From assembly GCA_013360915.1 (NCBI GenBank), contig JABWAT010000002.1, positions 322,098 to 386,097 of the forward strand: a DNA stretch of 64,000 nt, written 5' to 3'. Below, in pieces: positions 9,137 through 16,787 of the stretch; within the stretch, counting starts at the first letter, position 1; each line of letters opens with the position of its first letter. The notes under the pieces were generated by a model. That model ran no database searches, was not told the DNA's origin, and saw only the letters and a list, made by a program, of their open reading frames with translations. The stretch comes from Bacteroidota bacterium (GTDB lineage: Bacteria > Bacteroidota > JABWAT01). A program made the position numbers and the translations under genes.

Positions 9137-10083
9137 TTATTATACTCCGAAAACCGGATTTTATATCCGTTCTTGCCAATGGTAAGCCGGGCATGTCCAC
9201 CAATGGGAACCGCCAGTTTCCCTGCCACATGGCCGAAGGGAAATCCGGTGAGAACCGGATAGGGCAACAGATTTCTGAAATGATTGATCACGTGGTCAAG
9301 GGTATATGGCCAGGCCGATCCGGGACCGGGAAGGCATTGATTGAATTCACCAAATAAAAGTGCTTTCTGACGGGAAAGAATGCCGGCGTGGTAGAGCTGA
9401 AACAGGAGTCTTTCAATCCGGTAAGGTTCTTCGTTAACATCTTCGATAAAAAGAATCCCGTCTTCCACCTCTGGCATCCAGGGAGTTCCGGTGGCAGCGG
9501 CCAGCAGAGAAAGGCAACCTCCCCAGATGGTCCCTTCTATGGTCTGACCCGAATATGGATGCGGGGTACTTACAGGTGGCATCGAAACCACCGGCTCGGT
9601 GAGTAACCGGGAAAGAAAATGCCAGCCTTCGTGACTGGAGAGATCACTTTTAAGGTCAACGGCGGCCATTGGCCCTGCAAAACTGACCATACCGGTCTTG
9701 GCAAGCAGTCCCAGATGAATCAGGGTGAAATCACTGAAACCAACCCAGGACTTTCCTCCCAAGGCCATTTGTTCCCAGGGAATCCGGTCCATAAGACGGC
9801 TGATGCCATATCCGCCGCGGGTGGCCATAATGACCTGCAGTCCGGGATCGGTCGCCGCCTGACGGATGTCGGAGAGGCGATCGGTGTCGGTTCCCGAAAA
9901 ATATTGCCAGCTGCCGCCCGCATTCCGGCCCGGACGGACGGTATGTCCATCGGCAGTGAGATGACGAATGGCCGACTGCAGATCACTGGCATCCCGGACA
10001 AATCCGGATGGTGAAATAAGTCCGATTGAAAACGGAGAAGTCAGGCGAAAAGGCAGGGCCCGGGGGGTGCTTGGGTTGTTCAT
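9133..10083 (-). CDS. ldcA: Muramoyltetrapeptide L,D-carboxypeptidase (S66 family)
   Basis: 316 residues from the ATG chosen here (10083). A longer frame exists upstream, but its first 37 codons lie over the promoter and have no family similarity. S66 serine peptidases remove the terminal D-Ala from recycled murein tetrapeptides in the cytoplasm. The nucleophile is visible in GFSDFT (S117). The Glu and His of the catalytic triad are plausible in FIEDVNEEPYRIERL and GFPFGHVAGK, and the RGGYG motif is present. As first gene of the operon leading to mreBCD it links murein recycling to synthesis. No signal peptide, which fits a cytosolic enzyme. Confidence 0.9.
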   Translation of the reverse strand: MNNPSTPRALPFRLTSPFSIGLISPSGFVRDASDLQSAIRHLTADGHTVRPGRNAGGSWQYFSGTDTDRLSDIRQAATDPGLQVIMATRGGYGISRLMDRIPWEQMALGGKSWVGFSDFTLIHLGLLAKTGMVSFAGPMAAVDLKSDLSSHEGWHFLSRLLTEPVVSMPPVSTPHPYSGQTIEGTIWGGCLSLLAAATGTPWMPEVEDGILFIEDVNEEPYRIERLLFQLYHAGILSRQKALLFGEFNQCLPGPGSAWPYTLDHVINHFRNLLPYPVLTGFPFGHVAGKLAVPIGGHARLTIGKNGYKIRFSEYNK

Positions 10084-10097
10084 GGAATTTGAAGCGG

Positions 10098-10129
10098 CAA
10101 AAATAGGTTTCGGGGCAGGGTAAATCAAC
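10098..10129 (-). promoter_or_regulatory. Bacteroidota-type promoter of the ldcA-purNH-mre operon
   Basis: On the minus strand: GTTG, 20 bases, TATTTTTG, an exact match to TAnnTTTG and one mismatch to the TTTG -33 box. It ends 14 bases before the ldcA ATG, giving a very short leader and supporting the internal ATG chosen for ldcA. It is the only good promoter seen for the eight-gene operon. Confidence 0.7.
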
Positions 10130-10139
10130 GAAATGACCG

Positions 10140-10171
10140 TTTGGAATTGGCCGGATAAAATGGAATGTTTG
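10140..10171 (+). promoter_or_regulatory. Candidate Bacteroidota-type promoter, divergent to the ldcA promoter
   Basis: TTTG, 20 bases, AATGTTTG: a perfect -33 box and one mismatch in the -7 box. The start of the next gene lies 36 bases downstream. It is back to back with the ldcA promoter, 10 bases away. Confidence 0.5.
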
Positions 10172-10207
10172 CCGCTTTTTCCTGCGGGAATCAATCAGGA
10201 CGAACGT

Positions 10208-11059
10208 ATGCTCAGTTTATTTGGTAAGAAAAAGTGGAAACCCGACTGGGTCTGGAACAGCCCGGGAGTGATCTGGCGGTTTATTTTATCGGAATCGGAC
10301 CTGCTGGTGATCGAAAACAGGGAGAAGGAAAAAAAACAGGTCAGTTTTTCTGCAATCCGTCTGTCAGATGGAAAAACAGTCTGGGAGGGAGTCCGGTTGG
10401 CCGATTCCTGGTTTGCAGGCATGGAAACAGTGGTGGGTGACCGGGTGTACCTGCATGGGTACCTCGACCCAAAGTTACCTGAACACGCAGGCGTTTATGC
10501 GCTGAACCTTTCCGATGGCCAATTGCTCTGGTATCATCCCGATCTGGCGTTTTATCATGCCGGTCCCGACACGGTCTGGGTGTATGATCCGCATCATCCG
10601 GACCGGCTTTTCACCGAGTTGGATCCGCAGACCGGCCACAGTCGCCGCAAACTGGATCCCGGAAACCCCGAGCCCGATCTGGCAAGGAGAAGCGAACCCG
10701 ACTTTCCCGGTTTCCTGACAGCCCGGTTCCCCGATAAATGTCTTCCCGGACAGGATGGTTTTGATTTGATGTCCTCCTGGATCACCACTTTTTCCCCTGG
10801 ACTGGAAACTGCTTTCGGGCTCGATATTCTGGATCTGGGGACAACCGTGCTGATCGGGTTTCATGTGTTAGAAAACCAGAACCGCCGGTATGATCTGGTT
10901 CAGGCAGATCCGCTCCGGGCCAGAATCACCCGGCAGACCACCCTTTCCACGCAACTCACAGGGCAGGCCGGCGATTTGTTTCTTGTGCGGGATGGAATTC
11001 TTCTGACCGTGAAAGAACGGAATCAGCTGGCCGGTTTCCGCTTAACTGACAGTCAATAA
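10208..11059 (+). CDS. Uncharacterised beta-propeller-like protein
   Basis: 283 residues from ATG 10208, which follows a CAGGA sequence; a longer frame from 10133 would begin before the -7 box and is not preferred. The protein is rich in aromatic and acidic residues and has repeated PQQ-propeller-like blocks of the form LSDGKTVW and LNLSDGQLLW (about residues 60-120), then LDPQTG. This suggests an incomplete or degenerate beta-propeller. There is no signal peptide, membrane segment or catalytic motif that I can recognise. It may belong to a Bacteroidota family of unknown function such as DUF4905, but that assignment is a guess. It precedes the molybdoenzyme gene by 38 bases, so it may be co-transcribed and act with it. 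Confidence 0.75.
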   Translation: MLSLFGKKKWKPDWVWNSPGVIWRFILSESDLLVIENREKEKKQVSFSAIRLSDGKTVWEGVRLADSWFAGMETVVGDRVYLHGYLDPKLPEHAGVYALNLSDGQLLWYHPDLAFYHAGPDTVWVYDPHHPDRLFTELDPQTGHSRRKLDPGNPEPDLARRSEPDFPGFLTARFPDKCLPGQDGFDLMSSWITTFSPGLETAFGLDILDLGTTVLIGFHVLENQNRRYDLVQADPLRARITRQTTLSTQLTGQAGDLFLVRDGILLTVKERNQLAGFRLTDSQ

Positions 11060-11060
11060 A

Positions 11061-11093
11061 CCTGACAAAACCAACCTGAATTGAGTATTTTCG
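11061..11093 (+). promoter_or_regulatory. Weak candidate promoter before the molybdoenzyme gene
   Basis: CCTG, 21 bases, TATTTTCG: two mismatches in the -33 box and one in the -7 box. It lies only 4 bases before the ATG at 11098, which would make the mRNA nearly leaderless. This is a marginal call. Confidence 0.25.
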
Positions 11094-11097
11094 GCCC

Positions 11098-13038
11098 ATG
11101 ACCTCAGAAACCATACAAACGGCCTGTCCGCGCGATTGCTACGAAGGGTGTGAAATACACGCCACCGTTGAGGGTGGAAAATTGGTAAAAATGGGAGGCG
11201 GTCCCGGCAATCCCTACACCGATTCCATCATTTGCCAGCGGGTCAGAAAATATGATGAAAGGGTGTATTCACCCGAGCGGATCACCCATCCGATGAAAAA
11301 AGTCAATGGGGAATGGCAACGGATTTCCTGGGATGAAGCCCTCGATTTGGCGGTTCAGGCCATCCGGTCGTCCATGAATCGTTACGGACCTCTCAGCATC
11401 TTGTCCTACCAATCGGCCGGATCCATGTCGGCCATGAAAATTCTTCATCACCGCTTTTTTAATTTGCTGGGCGGAGTCACCACCACCTGGGGAAGCATAT
11501 GCGGCGGAGCCTCCACAGCAGCACGTGTTGCATGCACCGGCGCCACGGTGATACAGGACCCGATGGATCTGAAACATTCCCGCGGAGTTATCCTCTGGGG
11601 CAGAAACCCCATTCATACCAGCATTCACCTGTTGCCGGTTCTGAGTGACCTTAGAAAACAGGGCGTCCCGGTTGTTCTGATCGACCCGATCTATTCCGAT
11701 TCTGTAAAATTTGTGGACAGATATTTCCAGATCCGTCCGAATGGAGATGGATTTCTGGCGTTGGCCATGATCAGAATCCTCATGGAAAAACGTCTGATTA
11801 ACCGGGCCTTTATCAGAAATCATACCGATGATTTCGATAAACTGGAAATGATTCTTCGTGAATACCCTCAGGAACTTTGCATTGAAAAATCCGGGCTGAC
11901 TGCTCAGGAGGTTGAAGAACTGGCGGTGCTCTATGGTACTGCGGATCCCTGTGCAATTCTGATGGGTTTCGGGGTTCAGCGGTATGTGGATGGAAACGAA
12001 GTGGTTGAACTGATTCACGCATTGGGTGCGGTGACCGGTCATATCTCGAAACGGGGCGGAGGAGTTTCCCATTCGACCGATGAATGGCGATTTTTCGATA
12101 CCTCGCTCGAAGCACGGGAACATGCCATTCACACCAGAAAAGTTTCAAAATCCCTGCTTGGGATTGATTTGCTGCGAGAGGTCAATCCGCCTGTGAAAGT
12201 GGCCTTTATACAGCTTGCAAATCCGGTGGCACAAACACCTAATTCTCCGTCCGTGATCCGTGCCTTTGAGCAGATGGATTGTGTGATTCTTGTCGATTCC
12301 TACCTGACTGATACAGCCACCTATGCCCATCTTTTCCTGCCCACCACCACGTTCGTGGAGGAGGAAGATGTCATGGGTTCCTATGGACATCCCTATCTGA
12401 CCTATATGCGTCCGGTTATCCCGCCGGTTGGTGAATCAAAAACCGATTTTGAAATCATGCAGCTCCTTGCTGAGCGGTTGGGACTCAAGGGAATGGAAGG
12501 ATCGGTTCAGGAGTGGATTGACCGACTGTTGAAACCAGTTCATGCCGATGGAATCAACCAGAAAACACTGTCTGAAAAGGGAACACTCCGAACCAGTGAA
12601 AAACCCATTCCTTTCGAAAATGGCCAATTTCATACCGATACGGGCCGGTTCAAATTCCTCAGAAAATACGATGCGTACCGGTATGAACAGGAATCGGTTT
12701 ACCCGATGTTTTTTATGACCGTTGCAGGTCCGAAAGCCCACAACTCACAATTGCTCGAAAAGTACCAGGACGGTTTCCCGGAAGCCTTCATTCACCCGGA
12801 AAACCTGGCGTATCCCGGCCTGAAAACGGGAGATGTGGTCGATCTGGTCTCCCGGGTCGGGTCCATGCGGGTGAAGGTGACCACCGATCACAGGCAACGC
12901 CGCGATATCGTTTTGCTTTACCGGGGCGGCTGGCTTAAAAAAGGCTGGGGTCCCAATGCGATTACCGAACCGCTGATGAGCCGGCAGGGCGGCGGTGCAG
13001 CTTATTACTCGACCCGTCTGACGATTCATCCGATATAA
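11098..13038 (+). CDS. Orphan molybdopterin-dependent oxidoreductase (DMSO reductase superfamily)
   Basis: 646 residues with the full Fe4S4/molybdopterin architecture. An N-terminal cluster site with Cys at 10, 14, 18 and 46 (CPRDCYEGC...CQR) is followed by the Mo-bisMGD catalytic domain (ISWDEALD, GRNPIHT, LILVD-type segments). A C-terminal MopB_CT/dinucleotide-binding domain (FHTDTGRFKF, HPENLAYPGLKTGDVV) completes it. The likely Mo ligand is C135 in SICGGAS. No Tat or Sec signal is present, so it should be cytoplasmic, and no electron-transfer or membrane-anchor subunit is encoded beside it. Substrate unknown; it resembles the poorly characterised thiosulfate/polysulfide-reductase-like branch more than formate dehydrogenase. 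Neighbours are a propeller-like protein and an SGNH hydrolase. Confidence 0.9.
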   Translation: MTSETIQTACPRDCYEGCEIHATVEGGKLVKMGGGPGNPYTDSIICQRVRKYDERVYSPERITHPMKKVNGEWQRISWDEALDLAVQAIRSSMNRYGPLSILSYQSAGSMSAMKILHHRFFNLLGGVTTTWGSICGGASTAARVACTGATVIQDPMDLKHSRGVILWGRNPIHTSIHLLPVLSDLRKQGVPVVLIDPIYSDSVKFVDRYFQIRPNGDGFLALAMIRILMEKRLINRAFIRNHTDDFDKLEMILREYPQELCIEKSGLTAQEVEELAVLYGTADPCAILMGFGVQRYVDGNEVVELIHALGAVTGHISKRGGGVSHSTDEWRFFDTSLEAREHAIHTRKVSKSLLGIDLLREVNPPVKVAFIQLANPVAQTPNSPSVIRAFEQMDCVILVDSYLTDTATYAHLFLPTTTFVEEEDVMGSYGHPYLTYMRPVIPPVGESKTDFEIMQLLAERLGLKGMEGSVQEWIDRLLKPVHADGINQKTLSEKGTLRTSEKPIPFENGQFHTDTGRFKFLRKYDAYRYEQESVYPMFFMTVAGPKAHNSQLLEKYQDGFPEAFIHPENLAYPGLKTGDVVDLVSRVGSMRVKVTTDHRQRRDIVLLYRGGWLKKGWGPNAITEPLMSRQGGGAAYYSTRLTIHPI

Positions 13039-13054
13039 TTCATTCAAAGACAAC

Positions 13055-15016
13055 ATGAAAAAAAAATCAACCACTCCTGAAAACGAAAAACTTCCTTCAG
13101 AGGGAAAAAAATATCCATTCGTTTTTTACATCATTCTGGTCAGTATCCCCATTCTCTTTTTTGTGTTGCTTGAAGTCGGATTAAGACTGGGAGGTTATGG
13201 CAGAAAAGTGGATGTGTGGATTCCGGTATCCAAACACTTTCCCGACCACATCTGTTTGAATAACTGGATTGCCAGCCGGTACTTTAATTCTATCACCACA
13301 CTGCCTTCTCCCTGGCCCGATGCATTTCAGAAAGAAAAAACGGATGATGTGTTCCGGATTTTTGTCATAGGAGAAAGCAGTGCGGCCGGTTTTCCTTACG
13401 ATCTCAATGCCACTTTCTCGAAGGAAATTCAACGCCGGTATTCCATTTTATTTCCTGAGAACAAAATTGAGGTGATCAATCTGGCATTTGCAGCCATCAA
13501 CAGCTATACCCTGCTGGATCTGACACCCGAGTTTATCAGCCAGAAACCCGATGTGGTGATTCTCTACGCCGGACACAACGAATATTATGGTGCGTTGGGA
13601 GTCGGTTCCACCGAAAGCATCGGCAGTAACCGGTGGCTGGTTAACCTCATGCTGGCTCTTGAGGAGTACCGTACCGTTCAGCTGATCCGTGATGGCATGG
13701 CCTGGCTCTATACCCAGACTGCCAAGTCGGATGGTGATGGTACCCTGATGGAAAGAATGGTGGGAGAGCAACTGATTCCTCATGGGTCAGAAATGGAACA
13801 GGCTGGAATTGACCAGTTTGAAGGAAACCTGCGTGACATGCTCGATCAGTACCGTGAGGCCGGAATTCCGGTGGTGCTTTCCACCCTGACGGCCAATCTG
13901 CGTGATCAGAAACCCTTTATTTCGAATGCAACCGACTCATTTCCGCCCGCAGACTCCGTGTTTTTTAAAGCTAAAAAGCTGATGGATACCGATTCGGTGG
14001 CTGCATTGAAAGCCTTTTCATTGGCAAGCGATCTGGACCAGTTGAAATTCAGAGCTCCCTCGGCCATAAATGATGTCATACGGTCGCTTGGAAAGGAATA
14101 CAGGTACCCGGTGGTTCCCATTGATTCCCTCATGCGGGGAATCAGTAAACATGGCATTCCCGGTGATGAACTTATGACCGATCACCTTCACCCGACCTGG
14201 GTGGGATACCGGATGATGGGGAAATGGTTTACCAGCTATCTTCTGGGCAATAACCTAAAACCAGAGGGACCCATGAATAACCTGACGCCCGGTCGCCTCG
14301 ATTCTATCACAACCATTCAGTACCCGCTTACCCGGTTCGACTTCCTGTCGGCCGAGTATAAAGTGGGCAAGCTGAAAAAAGGATGGCCGTTTGTAGAAAC
14401 GACCCTTTCTGCCAGTCTGGTGGTTAAACCTGCCGATTCCACAGATATCGAGGATGTTTACGCAGCCCGGTTTGTGAACCATGGTATCGGCTGGGAAGAA
14501 GCCCATGTGGAAATAGCAAACTGGTACCGCAGGCATAACCGGCTGGGTGATTATCTGAAACACATGGATGCCCTGCACTTCTTTGCCCCGTATAATGATT
14601 CACCCATCCGGCTGGCCTCAGAAACACTGATCGCTAAAAACCGTCTCGATCTGGCCCTGCGTTACCTGCACCGCCTTGAAAAAATTAACCCAGACAATTT
14701 TTCTGCCAAATGGCTTGGAATTTATTATCTGGCAGCCGGTCAGGCCGGGGTGGCGCTTCAATTTCTCGAATCCAGTTACAACCGGAATAATACCGATGCA
14801 CAAATGTTGTACAATTATGCCGGAGCCTTGTTGTACAACAATCAGGGAATCAGAGCGCTTTCCATTATTCGTGAATGTCTGAAACTGGCTCCCGATTTCC
14901 CCGGTGCCGCCGAGTTTGAACGGACACTCGTTCTGAAGTTACAGGATCAGAACCAGTTGCCGCCCTCAAAAGGGTTATTGAAAAAACCTTCAAAGAAATC
15001 CGGACTTTCCCGCTGA
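13055..15016 (+). CDS. Membrane-anchored SGNH/GDSL hydrolase with C-terminal TPR-like region
   Basis: 653 residues. A lysine-rich cytoplasmic start is followed by one membrane span (about residues 26-46) and an SGNH hydrolase domain outside the membrane. The catalytic Ser is S108 in GESSAAG, the oxyanion Asn is in YAGHNEYYG, and the D376-x-x-H379 pair is in TDHLHPTW. From about residue 450 the sequence becomes helical with TPR-like repeats (LRYLHRLEKINPDNFSA, LLYNNQGIRALSII). Such proteins often remove or add acyl groups on cell-surface glycans, but the substrate cannot be read here. It lies 16 bases after the molybdoenzyme gene and 2 bases before the ThiF-like gene, so it is in the same operon. 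Confidence 0.85.
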   Translation: MKKKSTTPENEKLPSEGKKYPFVFYIILVSIPILFFVLLEVGLRLGGYGRKVDVWIPVSKHFPDHICLNNWIASRYFNSITTLPSPWPDAFQKEKTDDVFRIFVIGESSAAGFPYDLNATFSKEIQRRYSILFPENKIEVINLAFAAINSYTLLDLTPEFISQKPDVVILYAGHNEYYGALGVGSTESIGSNRWLVNLMLALEEYRTVQLIRDGMAWLYTQTAKSDGDGTLMERMVGEQLIPHGSEMEQAGIDQFEGNLRDMLDQYREAGIPVVLSTLTANLRDQKPFISNATDSFPPADSVFFKAKKLMDTDSVAALKAFSLASDLDQLKFRAPSAINDVIRSLGKEYRYPVVPIDSLMRGISKHGIPGDELMTDHLHPTWVGYRMMGKWFTSYLLGNNLKPEGPMNNLTPGRLDSITTIQYPLTRFDFLSAEYKVGKLKKGWPFVETTLSASLVVKPADSTDIEDVYAARFVNHGIGWEEAHVEIANWYRRHNRLGDYLKHMDALHFFAPYNDSPIRLASETLIAKNRLDLALRYLHRLEKINPDNFSAKWLGIYYLAAGQAGVALQFLESSYNRNNTDAQMLYNYAGALLYNNQGIRALSIIRECLKLAPDFPGAAEFERTLVLKLQDQNQLPPSKGLLKKPSKKSGLSR

Positions 15017-15018
15017 TC

Positions 15019-16155
15019 ATGTTGAGTTCCGATGACCGGCAACGGTATGCCCGGCAGATTTCGCTCGATGAAATCGGAGAGACCGGACAGGAAAAACTCC
15101 GGGCTGCAAGGGTCCTGATAATTGGTGCCGGTGGTCTGGGTTCACCAGTGGCCTTGTTTCTGGCAGCAGCCGGAGTTGGGACACTTGGATTGGTGGATGG
15201 TGACCGGGTGGATGTTTCGAATCTTCAGCGCCAGTTGCTTTATGATACCGCCGATGCGGGGACCAGTAAAACCCAGGCGGCAGCACGGCGCATTCACCAA
15301 CTCAATCCGTCGGTTCAGGTTGAGGCTTATCCCTTCCGGTTGACACCGGAACATGCAATGGGATTGTTTTCCCGCTACGACATTATTGTGGATGGAACAG
15401 ATAATTTTCCTGCACGGTACCTGATCAATGATGCTGCAGTCCTTAGCCGGAAACCGGTGGTTTATGGCTCGGTTTACCGATTTGATGGACAGGTAACGGT
15501 TTTTGATTCCCGACAGGGGGCCTGCTACCGGTGTCTGTTTCAGGAAGCGCCTCCTTCCGGTGTAGTTCCTTCCTGCGTGGAAGGCGGCGTGTTGGGTGTT
15601 CTGCCCGGGGTGGTGGGAACCATGCAGGCAACCGAGGTTATCAAACTGATCACCGGAATCGGGAAGCCGTTGATTAACCGGTTGGTGCTTCTCAATGCTC
15701 TTCGCTGGGAATTTCAGGAAATCCGTCTGAAAAAAAATCCGGCATGCCCCATCTGCGGCCCTTCACCAGTGATTACCACCTTACAGGAACAACCTTTTTA
15801 TTGTCATCCGGGAGATGTTATGACTCAGAACAATCCGATTACTCAATTAAACCCACATGAATATTCCGAATGGAAAAAATCCAATCCGGTTCATCAGTTG
15901 ATCGATGTGCGCGAACCTGCCGAATATGCCGAAGTACGGGCCACAGGGACCACCTTGATTCCGCTCGGCTCTCTGTTAGCCCGGCAAAATGAACTCAATC
16001 CGGACATTCCTGCGGTGGTGATTTGTCGCAGTGGGGTCAGAAGTGCCAACGGGATTGCTGCACTGAAATCGGCTGGTTATAAAGGGGAATTGATCAATTT
16101 CGCCGGTGGTACCATCGGTTGGGTGGCAGCCGGATTTCCCACAGAAGCCGGCTAA
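15019..16155 (+). CDS. ThiF/MoeB-type E1-like adenylyltransferase fused to a rhodanese domain
   Basis: 378 residues. Residues 1-245 form the E1-like adenylation domain: GAGGLGSPVA nucleotide loop, DxDxVDxSNLQRQ-type segment (VDGDRVDVSNLQRQ), DGTDNFPARYLIND, and zinc Cys pairs CYRC and CPIC. After a linker, residues about 275-378 form a rhodanese domain (LIDVREPAEYAE) with its active Cys in VICRSGVRS. This is the MoeBR/MoeZ layout that activates a ubiquitin-like sulfur carrier (MoaD or ThiS) and passes sulfur to it. No carrier gene is nearby. Placement in the operon of a molybdopterin enzyme favours a role in molybdopterin synthesis, by inference only. It overlaps the next, convergent gene by four bases. 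Confidence 0.9.
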   Translation: MLSSDDRQRYARQISLDEIGETGQEKLRAARVLIIGAGGLGSPVALFLAAAGVGTLGLVDGDRVDVSNLQRQLLYDTADAGTSKTQAAARRIHQLNPSVQVEAYPFRLTPEHAMGLFSRYDIIVDGTDNFPARYLINDAAVLSRKPVVYGSVYRFDGQVTVFDSRQGACYRCLFQEAPPSGVVPSCVEGGVLGVLPGVVGTMQATEVIKLITGIGKPLINRLVLLNALRWEFQEIRLKKNPACPICGPSPVITTLQEQPFYCHPGDVMTQNNPITQLNPHEYSEWKKSNPVHQLIDVREPAEYAEVRATGTTLIPLGSLLARQNELNPDIPAVVICRSGVRSANGIAALKSAGYKGELINFAGGTIGWVAAGFPTEAG

Positions 16156-16787
16156 GAGGCCGATTGTAAACTGATTAATCTGGCAACCACATTTTCCAGT
16201 TGGTTTGTGATTGGTTTGCCGGTACCGTTCAGATTAATGGCCGTGTGATCACCGGTTTCGAGGAATTTTTTCATTCCCTGTTGGTTAACCCAATAGTAAA
16301 TTCCCCAATTCACAAAATCCCATTCCGGATCGTAGCCGTTCCATTCGTAATCCACATAGAACAGCTTCCCGCCAGTATGGATAAAATTAGCCGGAAACCA
16401 GTCGAGATTGATTCCGAGTACCTGTAAATGACGACTTAGCCTGAATATGAGGGGCCAGACGTCGTTTTTCAGAGTACCTGCGGCCACTTGTTCTGCTATG
16501 GTCGGTCCTTCCAGATAGGATTTCAGAAGCCACTCGGCCTTTTCATCATATTCCAGCAAGGCGGGAAGGTTTACCTGTGCCTCTTTTAGATGATGATAGG
16601 CCCTTATTTCGGCAGCAAACTTGTCGCCAAACTGATAATAACTGACAGGCTCATGGTGAATTTGCTTATAAACGGCAACCTGGCCGTTCCGTGAAACCAG
16701 CCAGGAATATCCCGATTTTCCTTTTCCAAGTAACTGAACCAGTTGCCATGGAGTTTCTTTCAGAAAGAGGGGGTCACCCGGTTTCAC
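16152..16787 (-). CDS. Kinase-fold protein (aminoglycoside-phosphotransferase-like), function unknown
   Basis: 211 residues with a compact protein-kinase-like fold signature. It has a Gly-rich loop GKGKSGYSWLV (about residues 18-28), an AVYKQI strand with the putative ATP-binding Lys, a catalytic loop NLDWFPANF (D129, N134) and a metal-binding Asp in YVDYEW (D146). The catalytic-loop His common in kinases is replaced, as in many small-molecule phosphotransferases. Substrate unknown. Its start overlaps the bshA stop by four bases, so the two proteins are made together. A link to thiol or sugar metabolism is inference. Confidence 0.7.
   Translation of the reverse strand: MKPGDPLFLKETPWQLVQLLGKGKSGYSWLVSRNGQVAVYKQIHHEPVSYYQFGDKFAAEIRAYHHLKEAQVNLPALLEYDEKAEWLLKSYLEGPTIAEQVAAGTLKNDVWPLIFRLSRHLQVLGINLDWFPANFIHTGGKLFYVDYEWNGYDPEWDFVNWGIYYWVNQQGMKKFLETGDHTAINLNGTGKPITNQLENVVARLISLQSAS

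Noticed and set aside
10084-10194. 37-codon N-terminal extension of LdcA
   Set aside because: It covers the promoter and shows no family similarity; the ATG at 10083 begins just before the S66 domain.
10133-10207. Longer N-terminus for the propeller protein
   Set aside because: It begins upstream of the -7 box, has no ribosome site and no similarity; ATG 10208 follows CAGGA.
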